Notes under the pieces: model-generated | What the model saw: the letters and a program-made list of their open reading frames with translations, nothing else | Database searches by the model: none | What the model was told of the DNA's origin: nothing | DNA from: Trachythela sp. YZ-2020 | Lineage: Eukaryota > Cnidaria > Anthozoa > Malacalcyonacea > Clavulariidae | NCBI GenBank assembly: GCA_016169945.1 | Contig: JADLSH010000076.1 | Location: forward strand, 1,431,001-1,495,000 | Direction of reading: 5' to 3' | DNA length: 64,000 nucleotides | Shown here: piece after piece, positions 55,536 through 64,000 of the stretch | Position numbering within the stretch: the stretch's first letter is position 1 | Layout: each line of letters starts with the position of its first letter | Made by a program: the position numbers and the translations under genes

Positions 55536-56580
55536 CTGAGGTTTGCACACTTACATACATAGTGATGTCAAAGAATTTTCTTAGTCAGATTATTTCACTT
55601 AAAAAGTATATTTATTACTTTAGAAACTAAGAACAGGTATTTTTCCTTTCAGAGGAGCTTGTGTGGTCTATATGTAGGTCATTTTTCGGGGAGGGTGGGC
55701 ATTTTTATAGTATTTTTACTTGTTAGTAAAATTGCGCTATAAACTTCATATTTCGGACATGTTTATAAGAGATGGATTACAATTGTTTGTGCAAAATGTG
55801 GAACTTCATGAAAAAAGTTATTGTTCTAGAGAAGGATATGCCGTTTTTTTCGCGACTATTGACGCCCCTCTTGCCTTAGTGGATGGGGCAAGTGTGGATC
55901 TGGTCAAAACTGAAATGATGGATGTCAGACAGCGTATGTTCAAATTACATCGTCAAATACCAAAAGATGAGCAAAAACAAGTCGAACCTTGTGGTCCTTG
56001 CTTTGCGAAGCTTATTTTTAAGAATGCAAACATTAGCAAACAATAATATGCTGATAGGATAAGATTATTAGCGATAATCATATGCTTGTCTGTCAACAAA
56101 CAATTTAGTGAATGAAGCTCACTCAGCTCATACACATATCTCACTATTAAATTTTTTTTTTCTCCGGTTTTTAAGCACATACATTTTATATTTGCTAATT
56201 TCTATAACACAATGTGTACAAAAATAATGTTATATTAAAACTATTTTAGTATAGTTAAAATATATGGGAAATAATGGTCTATTTTGAATGGTTCTCACCA
56301 GAAAACAGTAAATGAATTTGATATCTCACTGTTTACTTTATAACGGAAGGGAGAATCGTTGCTCAAAAATCATCTCTCACTTGGTTATATCGTCCTTAAA
56401 AGTTATGAAATTATGCTGGCATATCTGATATGCATGATGTAAGTCCTCCATAGCGACTTTGTTAAATATAAGTTGCTAAGTCATTTACAGCGCATATAAG
56501 GCATAAATATTTAGGCGAGATTCATAGTGAGAACCATCTCGTAGTGAGCTCAATGTCAATGTCACATGTTTGATCAATAA
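55536..56580. other. Spacer with one unrecognised ORF
   Basis: A 108-residue plus-strand frame at 55720-56046 (MLVKLRYKLHISDMFIRDGL ... LVKTEMMDVRQRMFKLHRQI) has coding-like composition but no domain I recognise. The rest is AT-rich. Confidence 0.35.
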
Positions 56581-56581
56581 A

Positions 56582-56815
56582 CTAGTATTTTGTTCTGTAG
56601 CCCTTTCCAGGAATCACTGCGCCGACGCGTCTAGGCATACTTAATAGTAAATTATTGACAAATCTACAGAAGTATCTAGCAATGTTTTAGAAACTCTATC
56701 CTTGAACTCCATCCATGCTTCATGATTGATTCCCTGTGTGTCGAACCTGCATCTGTAGATTGCTCTTAACTATGTGGAAAACATTTTCGACTGGATTGAG
56801 GTCGGTCAATGAATA
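56582..56815 (-). pseudogene. Tc1/mariner transposase C-terminal fragment
   Basis: The minus strand reads SLTDLNPVENVFHIVKSNLQ, then after a frame change AWMEFKDRVSKTLLDTS, and LLLSMPRRVGAVI...KGYRTKY before a stop at 56582. DLNPVEN is the third catalytic box of Tc1-like transposases (D/E-LNPIEN), and 'SM-x-x-R-x-x-x-VI-x-x-x-G-x-x-TKY' is their usual C-terminus. The DNA-binding paired-like domain and the first two Asp residues are absent. It is a short relic, unrelated in orientation to its neighbours. Confidence 0.8.
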
Positions 56816-56879
56816 AATCACATAGAGTTACTATGTACATGACTGGTATGTGAAATGGATAATGGTGATGCGTTTACAG

Positions 56880-56930
56880 ACAATCTTTGCCATAATACTT
56901 TGGGACAATATAGTTTCTGGCAAAGATTGT
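56880..56930. mobile_element. 51 bp foldback, deletion form of 55295-55535
   Basis: ACAATCTTTGCCATAATACT + TTGGGACAATATAG followed directly by TTTCTGGCAAAGATTGT. Both ends match the 241 bp copy, and about 190 bp of the interior is missing. Confidence 0.75.
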
Positions 56931-58270
56931 AGGTGCCTTTTGTACCTTTACTAGCAATGCCCCTAAAAGAAAAGCATTTCTCACTTCCCATAAGGTTGAG
57001 TTCCCAACTCTGGTGATACCAGATGTTACTATCGAGCTGGAGTCATTAGTGTGTTATATAAGAACTATGAGAAACTTTTAGAGATTTTTTAAGGAGTAGT
57101 TGACATTGGAAAAGGTAAGTGGCTTGCTACACTTTCTTAATATTCACTTTATCTATTTATTTGTGTTATATCTTTACTTGCAATGGCTGGATGAGAGTAA
57201 GTATCTGTAAGTATCTTGACATTTTGTTCATTTATGGTGTGAGTTATTTTTTACTGCATTGGTTTTTTATTCATCATTGTTAGTTTTGTATGATCAGTCC
57301 TTGATTTTATTATGCTCTTGCATTTTAGGAAACATCATATGTAATATTCAGAAATATTTTTGGCCCTAGGGGAAATATCCACATAGATACAGCTATTTCA
57401 ATTAAGGTTGTCCCCGAGCAAAGCGGAAAAGTCGAATACGAGCGCGAAAGGCTTGCTGGGAATCGCTAAAATATTAATGGCCCAAGAATTTGACAAACCT
57501 CAGTGGATTCCTAAGGAATTAGCAATCAAACGTATTAAATGTTTTGTGGGCTGTTCTTTGTGGATAATTCCTTTGAGACGTTTTTATGCATCAGTGGCTC
57601 AGAGCTGTGAATGAATCAAGGTGGCATTCCCCATTCTGTATATTCATATGTGATTGTGTATTTATGTGAACGACGTCAGTCCTCGTGATAAGTTTCCTTC
57701 ATTTCTGGCTCTTTGCTGCTAACTGCTTTGCTAGCACATTTGGGCTGTGATGAGTGCAAGAGTGCTTGACGTTAATAGCAAAAAAGCAGTCTGAGGTTTC
57801 AATGTTTTGAATAATTCAAAAGTGCTTTATTTGATATTTCAGGAAGAACCTTGCGAGAGTCAGTGATGCTGAAAATTGTCATAATTTTGGTGTTTTTATG
57901 AGGTTAATTTTGCATTGAAATGTCCCTCAGAATGCAGCAAATAGCATTTCGAAGCTTTAAAAAAATACTAAATACAAAATTATGAAATACAGCCAGAAGA
58001 CTCTGAAAATGCGCACGAGTAAGGAGCAGTGATGGGAGGCAAGAAATTTGCATATATTTAACATTTTAGACACATGTCGAATACTATATCATACAATGAA
58101 TAAATTACAATATATTTTTGGGTAGATGTGCAAACCTCTACACCATTGAGAGCTAGAGTTACCCTACCTGAAGTGACAGAATCTCCGATAATAGATTTTG
58201 AATGTGTGTCAGAAAACAGCGACATTTTAAATGTAAACACAGTCGCTGTCTATGTATTCAAAGTGTAATT
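56931..58270. other. Spacer, no recognised gene
   Basis: Short frames at 57408-57614 (plus; KAEKSNTSAKGLLGIAKILM) and 58058-58240 (minus) lack known domains. AT-rich otherwise. Confidence 0.4.
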
Positions 58271-59993
58271 CACAGGGGGCCCAACTACGGTTTATGTCTG
58301 TAAAAAGTGTAAAATAATAAACTTACTTGGAAAAGAATCTGAAAGATTTCCATGAACAATATATATATTAATATTTTGCGGAGAAAGAACAGCAAAGTTT
58401 AGTCTATATGAAGTACTTCACAATCGTAAGCAACTGACTAATGCGGGCGCATGTGGAATTAGCCCGCACTGCCTGTCCCGCCCCTTGCAGGCGTTATAAT
58501 AAGTAGAAGAAAGAAAGGGATGAAACAAAAATCATGTGACATTTTTAAATGCTTCTAACTTAACCGTTTCAACTTAATTTGATTATTTTACTACGTGTTT
58601 AGTGTTCTCTTTGATGAACAAAGATAGCCAGTAAAGAAAAAACATAAATAAACTTGTTACTAAATGATTTTTAACAGCAAGCATTCTTCTCCATTTTCGC
58701 GATATGTGTATCACGACTAGCCTATCCACGCTGACGTCATGAATTCCCGAAGCCACCGTTCGGATGAAGTTCGGCGCTCGTGAGAAGTTCGGATTGCATC
58801 CCGACTTTAAAAATAGCTGTGATTTCTCAGTCCTGTGATCGGTATTGCACCATCTTCGCGCAATTTGCCAAATTTAATTTATTGGAACAAAGCAGTGGAA
58901 CAAAGCCACAAAGGCAGATCTTCTGTATTATATATATTAAAACGCTTTCAGAAACAAAAAATTTCAAAGTTTGTGTAGATTTTGAAATGTAAGTATTTGG
59001 TTTAACCATCATATTGCGTTTGTTTACATAATTTGAGTTATTGTAAACTCACCGTACATTTATGTAAATTTTGTTATAGGAATTGCATGTTTTAAATGCG
59101 GAGGAAATTACTGTTATGGACCTTGTCATGAGCGGTCATAATGTGTTCGTTGGAGGCAAACCTGGCACTGGAAAGACATATGCAGTAAAACGTGTTGAGC
59201 AGAGCTTGAAGCAAACCAGACATGTTAAAGTAACCTGTACAACTGGGATGGCATGTTCGCTTTATGACGAAGCTATGACCATTCATTCGTTCGCTGGGAT
59301 TAAAAACTCAAAATTATGGCATTGATTGTTCTTTATTTACTAGTAGAATACAGATGTTAAATTTTTCAACGGCCGTTTCAAATTTCATAGGTACAGTATT
59401 CAAATTACATGCACGTCATATGTTCTATAAATTGATAACAGAATAGCGCATACCATTTTGTAATTGATACTTCAGGTTTATCTATCTTATTCGTAGTATT
59501 CGTTAACCTATCCTAGCGCAATCCGTGTTGTCATATTGCTAATAATGCTAAAACTTTTTAGTTTGTCCCCTTTTTTTTAATTGTATGTTTGTTTATGATA
59601 TAATTGAATATTTGAATTACATGTTAACTTTATTATATATTAACCGATAAACCCGTAGCGTGAAGTAGCCAAAAATAGCTTTGAGATGCATTTCCGAACT
59701 GTGATCGGAATTCTCCATGTGGACAGGCTAGTCGTGGTACACATAGAACGATCATGTGACCCGTGTTTCAACCCTTCTATTAATTATACTTATTTTATTA
59801 TTAATTCCATATACGCCCGCATTACTTACCGGTTGAATACTCTACAGTACTTCATATAGACTAAACTTTGCTGTTCTTTCTCTGCAAAATATTAATATAT
59901 ATATTGTTCATGGAAATCTTTCGGATTCTTTTCCAAGTAAGTTTATTATTTTACACTTTTTTACAGACATAAACCGTAGTTGGGCCCCCTGTG
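58271..59993. mobile_element. 1.72 kb TIR element carrying Pif1-like exon
   Basis: Ends are CACAGGGGGCCCAACTACGG and its inverse. The inverted match is close for about 150 bp (through 'ttagtctatatgaagtact') and continues, diverged, for roughly 500 bp in total, including an 'acgactagcct' block at both sides. TGTAATT flanks both ends (58264-58270 and 59994-60000), a 7 bp duplication. The interior holds a helicase-like P-loop exon. CAGGG-type ends suggest a hAT relative, but the duplication length is unusual, so it is left unclassified. Confidence 0.85.
59080..59325 (+). pseudogene. Pif1-like helicase N-terminal exon
   Basis: After an acceptor (ttgttatag) at 59079 the frame reads ELHVLNAEEITVMDLVMSGH, NVFVGGKPGTGKTYAVKRVE and VTCTTGMACSLYDEAMTIHS + FAGI, stopping at TGA (59323-59325). 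GKPGTGKT is a Walker A P-loop. 'LNAEQ-x-x-V', 'VTCTTG-x-A' and 'A-x-TIHSFAGI' are the order of motifs Q, I and Ia in Pif1/RecD-family superfamily-1B helicases. Walker B and later motifs are missing, so this is an isolated N-terminal exon. A plus-strand frame at 58780-58992 ends at a donor (aaat|gtaagt) but does not join in frame. It lies wholly inside the TIR element. Confidence 0.7.
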
Positions 59994-60000
59994 TGTAATT

Positions 60001-60404
60001 GTGTAAATTATTTTATGCTTCTTTAATAATTCTCAAATAATTTGTGAATCTGACAGCTATATGAGATTGGACACTTCTTTGTTCACCGGTGATGAGGGAA
60101 ACAGCAGTGATGATCCAGGTAGTCTTGCTGAACAGGAATATAGAAAATCCTGTTACTTTGCCATATTATATTGATGGTTAACAGTTAATTTTATGGAACG
60201 TTATTGAGCCTATGTATGTCAATGCAGTTTACTACTTAAAAATATTTTGGTAGTGCATGTTGCTTTATAATTGATCACTGTATACAATTTACCTATTTTC
60301 CAGTCAGCATGACATATCACAGGCCCTGGAGGAGTTGAATGAAGATAAAGAGCTTGAAGGAAACAACTCAGATGCTGATACAGTACTGCCTAGAAGTAAC
60401 TTAA
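60001..60404 (+). other. Possible exons of an acidic protein
   Basis: 60055-60116 reads MRLDTSLFTGDEGNSSDDP before a donor-like CCAG|GTAGTC. After 'tattttccag' at 60303, QHDISQALEELNEDKELEGN + NSDADTVLPRS is coding-like. The pieces look like Asp/Glu/Ser-rich exons of one gene, but no family is recognised and the reading then runs into the G-rich minisatellite. Confidence 0.3.
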
Positions 60405-60407
60405 CAC

Positions 60408-60545
60408 TGCGGTTCGGTTGCGGTTTGTGGGTTAGCGTGTGCGGTTTTGTGCGGTTAGCAGGTGCGGTTTGTGCAGTTAGCAGGTCGGTGTGTGCGGTTA
60501 GCGGGTGCTGTGAGTGTGGTTAGCGGGTGAGCTGTGTGCGGTTCA
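60408..60545 (+). repeat. G/T-rich minisatellite
   Basis: About six variants of 'gtgcggttagcgggt' spaced 18-30 bp apart, strongly G+T biased on the plus strand. The open frame across it (Cys/Val/Gly-rich) is a repeat artefact. Confidence 0.8.
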
Positions 60546-60589
60546 GAATTTCGAATCGCTGCAAAGTGAATCTTCATCATTCGCGATCA

Positions 60590-61106
60590 AAGGTGGTGCA
60601 ATTGTTCCCATAACTAAAGTTTCGAACATGCGCAAGCAACACGTTTTAGATATCTTGACGTGGGTAGAATGTTTCACCAGTTATATGACAGTGGTCACGG
60701 CATATTTTCCCAATCGCTTGTGTGACTTACTATCATACATGGCGTTAATAATACGTATGGCAAACGCTACAGTGGTAATTGCTGGCTTAAGTATGATCGT
60801 GCTTTTCGTCTTGAAGCCGCGGCATCGAGTTTACGCGACTGGAGTCTGCTGAAACCTGACTTATACAGTTACCATACATCGGTCTCCCAAACAGAGGATT
60901 GTTCCATTTTGCAGAGCAATAATCGTCGTGAACCGCGAGGCATTCAGAGTACAGCTGAGATCTGCCGCTCGTGGAATTTGGGCACATGTAGTAGTCCTCA
61001 GGAAACATGTAGATTTCGGCACTGCTGTAACCGACCAGGGTGCGGTGGCCTTCATTGCAGAATCAATTGTCGAGAAGCACGAGACCGGTCACCACGAAGT
61101 CAGTAG
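60590..61106 (+). pseudogene. DIRS-like gag with zinc knuckles
   Basis: The first frame (to 60852) includes MRKQHVLDILTWVECFTSYM, TVVTAYFPNRLCDLLSYMAL and IIRMANATV. After a frame change near 60775 it reads WLKYDRAFRLEAAASSLRDW + SLLKPDLYSYHT, then ICRSWNLGTCSSPQETCRFR + HCCNRPGCGGLHCRINC. The hydrophobic 'h-x-DILTW-x-ECF', 'KYDR-x-FR-x-x-AA', and a CCCH-type finger followed by Cys/His residues are typical of gag-like ORFs of cnidarian DIRS-related retroelements. It would package element RNA. It is directly followed, on the same strand, by the RT region. Confidence 0.65.
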
Positions 61107-61127
61107 ATGCAGAGCAGAGTCTAGATA

Positions 61128-62597
61128 AAGAACAATTATCATTTACTAACAATTTATTACCTTTTTCATGTACTGTTTTAGCTCATTTTCCTCAAACAAT
61201 ATCACCGATTAAATTAAACAATTTTGAAATGCAATTAGTCTCGCATCCAGATCGACAAACTGTTAATTACGTTTTAAATGGCTTGCGTTTTGGCTTCACA
61301 CTTGATTTTCAACCGCAATTATGTAAATTGAAATCGGCAACATCTAATTGTCCATCTGCGTACGAACATCCGTCAGTTATTGATGAATATTTAGCTAAAG
61401 AGGTTAGTCTTGGCAGAGTTTTTGGCCCTACGGATGCTACCCCACTTAAGGATTTACACATTAGTCGTTTTGGCATATGATCCCCAAAAAAGGAGCTGGC
61501 TGGCGTGTTCTTTTGGACTTATCTTTCCCATTTGAACATAGTGTTAACGACGGCATAGACAAAGATTATTTTTCTTTGGCTTTACCATTTGGTTTGGCTT
61601 TACCATTTGGCTTGCGATCTGCGCCTGGCATCTTTAACACTGTCGCTGATCTGTTTGAGTGGATGTTGATCCATAATTGGAGCGTTGAGGACTTATTGCA
61701 TTATTTAGACGATTATTTTACTTTAGACGCGGCTCGTACGAACATCTGTGCCATCCGCCTTGCTGCCATTCATCAGGTCGCTCAGCATGTTGGTATTCCA
61801 TTATTGCCTGAAAAATGTGAGGGTCCTAACAACCCGCATTATTCTTAGGGGATGAATTAAACTCTATCGAAATTTCAGCGCGACTCCCTGCAGACAAGCT
61901 CACAGAACTGATTGATCTCCTTCGTGCATGGGGAACCAAGAAGTCATGCAAACCGAAAGAACTTCAATCACTTATAGGCAAATTACATCATGCATGCTCT
62001 GTTATTCCTTGTGGTCGAACTTTTATACGACGTCTAATCGATTTATTGAAGGGCGCCCAGCGTTTTCGACCGTTTTTGCAGCTCAACAAAGAATGTCAGT
62101 TTAGACATTGCGTGGTGGCAAGAATTTCTACCTACGTGGGACGGCGTTTATTTTTCGATCTACCAGAGTGGACACCTCCGGATTTTTCGCTGTCCTCGGT
62201 CGCTTCTGGTAGCCTTGGTTTGGGGTGTACTGTAACAGAGAATGGTTTAACTGTTCATGGTTCCCATCGCAGCAATCCTTGTTCATCGCGTACAAGGAGT
62301 TGTTCCCAATTGTTCTTGCCTGCCATGTTTGGGGTGCTAGCTGGGCACGTAAACGCATAATTATGTCTGGCACATCTAAGGACGAACAATTAATGCATCT
62401 TCTACGTGAATTGTATCTCGTATGTACACGCTACAACTTAAAAGTCACAGCAACACGTGCCAGGTAAAGCTAATCGATTGGCAGATGTATTATCCCGTTT
62501 TCAAATGCAGGAATTCTTCAGATTGGCACCTCAAGCGAAGCCAACACAGGAGCAGGTCTCGCAGGAGTTACTAGTTCGTTTGACTGCACCGCTTTAG
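61128..62597 (+). pseudogene. DIRS-like reverse transcriptase-RNase H, deleted
   Basis: Frame 1 (to 61480): LAKEVSLGRVFGPTDATPLK, LHISRFGI. After a frame change at 61480: IPKKGAGWRVLLDLSFPFEH, SVNDGIDKDYFSLALPFGLA + LPFGLRSAPGIFNTVADLFE, LLHYLDDYFTLDAA (YLDD box). Then ARLPADKLTELIDLLRAWGT, ELQSLIGKLHHACSV, and an RNase H-like part ending AYKELFPIVLACHVWGASWA and ADVLSRFQMQEFFRLAP, with TAG at 62595. About 60 residues that normally contain motif A (catalytic Asp) are missing between FSL and ALPFGL, where ALPFGL is duplicated. No tyrosine recombinase or split direct repeats were found downstream, so DIRS versus a relative is unresolved. Confidence 0.7.
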
Positions 62598-62693
62598 TTA
62601 TCTTATTAACTGCATGCCTAATTTCGTTTTTTAAATAAGTTTAGAGTTGTTAAAGGGTATAATTAGTTTTCTATTGGTTGAAAAATATAATAC

Positions 62694-63117
62694 AGTAGAA
62701 CCTGAGAATATATCGGCGACCGAACTTTTTGCAGGATTCAAAAAATGAGATTTACTTTTAATACAGCCTTCTTGCGTTTCATAAATGGGGTCTTTTTCTC
62801 TAACTTCACATAAAAACACATTCCCAATATTGTCTCTTACTCTCGAAATTCGTTTCGAAGTTCGTTCTGATCATTTACCATAAACAAGCATTGTAAGTGT
62901 TCAATAATCGTAAATCATCGGAACGAACTTTCGAAATGAATTTCGTAACTTTGCAACAAACAATTCGAAGTATTGTGACGGTTTTAGCATTTAAAACACT
63001 TGTTTGATAATTTTTGAGAATTGATGACATCATTTACAAACATGTGTTAACGACCACCTGTCATTTACAACCGTTTTTACGAGAACCAAGGGTGGTCACA
63101 AAACTCAGGTTCTACTG
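62694..63117. mobile_element. 424 bp pogo/Tigger-like MITE
   Basis: Ends are CAGTAGAACCTGAG and its inverse CTCAGGTTCTACTG, with TA on both sides (62692-62693 and 63118-63119). CAGTRRAACC ends and a TA duplication are characteristic of pogo/Tigger elements. The interior has a second inverted pair, 'cgaaattcgtttcgaagttc' near 62846 against 'gaacgaactttcgaaatgaa' near 62920. Confidence 0.85.
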
Positions 63118-63179
63118 TAATGCAAAACAATGAATGCGTGTGTATCTAATATGCCTTTGCAATAAACCTTTCGTTGTAC

Positions 63180-63485
63180 ATCAAGTCGCATGCTGTTGAT
63201 GTCGGGTAGTTCAGCATTGTTTAGGCACAGCATAGCATACCTGGTTATGACATCGAGTAAATAAGCATTGTTTCGCCACAGCATACCTGGTTGTGACATC
63301 GGGTAACTAAGCATTGTTTCAGCACAGCATACCTGGTTGTGACATCGGGTAACTAAGCATTGTTTCGCCACAGCATACCTGGTTGTGACATCGGGTAACT
63401 AAGCATTGTTTCAGCACAGCATACCTGGTTGTCACATCGGGTAACTAAGCATTGTTTCAACACAGCATACCTGGTTGTGACAAAA
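63180..63485 (+). repeat. 46 bp minisatellite, ~6 copies
   Basis: Units of 'gcattgtttcagcacagcat' + 'acctggttgtgacatcgggtaactaa' repeat from about 63210 to 63482. The later copies are nearly identical and the first two are diverged (one has an internal 'agcat' duplication). Confidence 0.9.
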
Positions 63486-63682
63486 TGAAAGTGACCCAGC
63501 TATAATTGCCCCAACCATTGCACACATTGCACCATGCACCCCCTCTGAATGAGATTATAAAAAGGAGCAGGTTTTTAAAGGAATAACTTGAAAAGGACAT
63601 AATTTAAAAGAGTTTTAGCTTACTGTAAAGTGTGATGTAAATAAGAAATACAACTTTATAATATTTCCAATAATAAAATTAC
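63486..63682. other. AT-rich spacer
   Basis: No gene. 3' flank of the minus-strand ballast-like exon. Confidence 0.4.
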
Positions 63683-63798
63683 TTAATGTTCCCTGTATGC
63701 TGCAGTGACTGAAGGATAACGTTTTCTGATTTCCAAAACAACACAAGATGGGCATACTCGCCTATTGCCCATTATGCATTGGTAACCATGTACAGAGC
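63683..63798 (-). pseudogene. P2X7 ballast-like last exon, second copy
   Basis: After a minus-strand acceptor (cattatttcag) at 63799, the frame reads GSVHGYQCIMGNRRVCPSCV + VLEIRKRYPS and ends YREH at TAA 63683-63685. GNRRV-x-PSC-x-V-x-x-I-x-x-RYPS matches the C-terminal block of the ballast-like gene at 30.6-31.1 kb (GNRRVVPSCCVVAIHARYPS) at most positions but is clearly diverged. The upstream exons would lie at higher coordinates and were not recognised before the window ends. Whether it sits in another TTAA element cannot be seen from here. Confidence 0.6.
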
Positions 63799-63938
63799 CT
63801 GAAATAATGGTCACAATTGTATGGAAAAAATGTCTTACCAAAATGAAATTTGATTGGACATTTTCGGATTTGGTCAGACATTTTTTAATTTCATTTTGGT
63901 TCCCAGCCTCCCTACCTGTCACGCACGCTTTCAGCTAT

Positions 63939-64000
63939 GTTTACACACTGTGATTTATCGGGACTGAGCCGATTTCAGAAAGCATTAATGATATTTGTAT
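63939..64000. mobile_element. Left part of a MITE cut by the window end
   Basis: 'ttacacactgtgatttatcg' followed by 'gccgatttcaga' and 'attaatgatatttg' matches the left arm of the foldback at 35665-35830. The right arm would lie beyond 64000. Confidence 0.5.

Noticed and set aside
60335..60523. Val/Gly/Cys-rich small protein
   Set aside because: Its second half is the G/T-rich minisatellite. Only the first ~30 residues are coding-like, and they were noted separately.
63105..63371. 88-residue frame with internal repeats
   Set aside because: It is the 46 bp minisatellite read in frame; there is no independent support.
1..64000. tRNA, rRNA or CRISPR features
   Set aside because: No B-box-like GGTTCGAATCC with a clover-leaf context, no rRNA core words, and no short-spacer repeat array. 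The tandem repeats present are minisatellites.

Overview
This is a stretch of metazoan nuclear DNA that is almost entirely mobile-element debris. The AT-rich composition, GT-AG introns, TTF-type hAT transposases, MADF/Harbinger pieces, L2/CR1-like LINEs, a DIRS-like retroelement, P2X7 'ballast'-like genes and a MACPF gene followed by apple/PAN-like segments fit a cnidarian best, probably an anthozoan. No ribosomal, mitochondrial or housekeeping gene is present to settle this, so the assignment is inference.

Layout. 0-7.4 kb: a degenerate tandem repeat interrupted by a LINE 3' fragment; an L2/CR1-like LINE on the minus strand (2.6-5.4 kb) carrying a TA-flanked MITE; a two-exon unknown gene on the plus strand (5.8-6.4 kb); and decayed exons of a HECT-type E3-like gene (6.8-7.3 kb). 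7.5-13 kb: a dead hAT transposase, a Harbinger pair (MADF and DDE nuclease, convergent) and a Mutator-like N-terminal fragment. 15-17.6 kb: a tandem promoter-like repeat followed by a broken MACPF gene. 18-24 kb: mostly featureless, with a short signal-peptide ORF and a strong hairpin. 24-25.8 kb and 36.8-37.6 kb: Ty3/Gypsy pol and gag remnants, each abutting the same ~430 bp dispersed repeat. 26-34.6 kb: a THAP-like exon, a pre-miRNA-like hairpin, and a second minus-strand LINE interrupted by a 119 bp hAT-type MITE and by a 3.4 kb TTAA-flanked transposon that encodes a P2X7-ballast-like protein. 34.8-44 kb: an unknown ORF split by a MITE, and two long transposase-like pseudogenes in opposite orientation that share a C-terminal signature.

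48.4-54.8 kb: the most interesting element, a 6,330 bp transposon. It has 400-510 bp terminal inverted repeats built of A/T-rich tandem units, 8 bp target-site duplications, a DDE-integrase gene and a convergent multi-exon HECT-type E3-like gene. It is inserted precisely into the coding sequence of a second hAT transposase.

55-64 kb: foldbacks, a Tc1/mariner transposase tail, a 1.72 kb TIR element carrying a Pif1-like helicase P-loop exon, a DIRS-like gag/RT-RNase H remnant with an internal RT deletion, a pogo-like MITE, a 46 bp minisatellite and a second ballast-like exon at the window edge.

Almost every coding feature is broken by stops, frameshifts or truncations. Candidates for host genes are the two-exon gene at 5.8-6.4 kb, the MACPF gene, and possibly the small secreted ORF at 19.9 kb. 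No tRNA, rRNA or CRISPR was seen. The main value of the window is the nesting order of the elements and the accessory genes (HECT E3, P2X7 ballast, Pif1-like ATPase) carried by DNA transposons.
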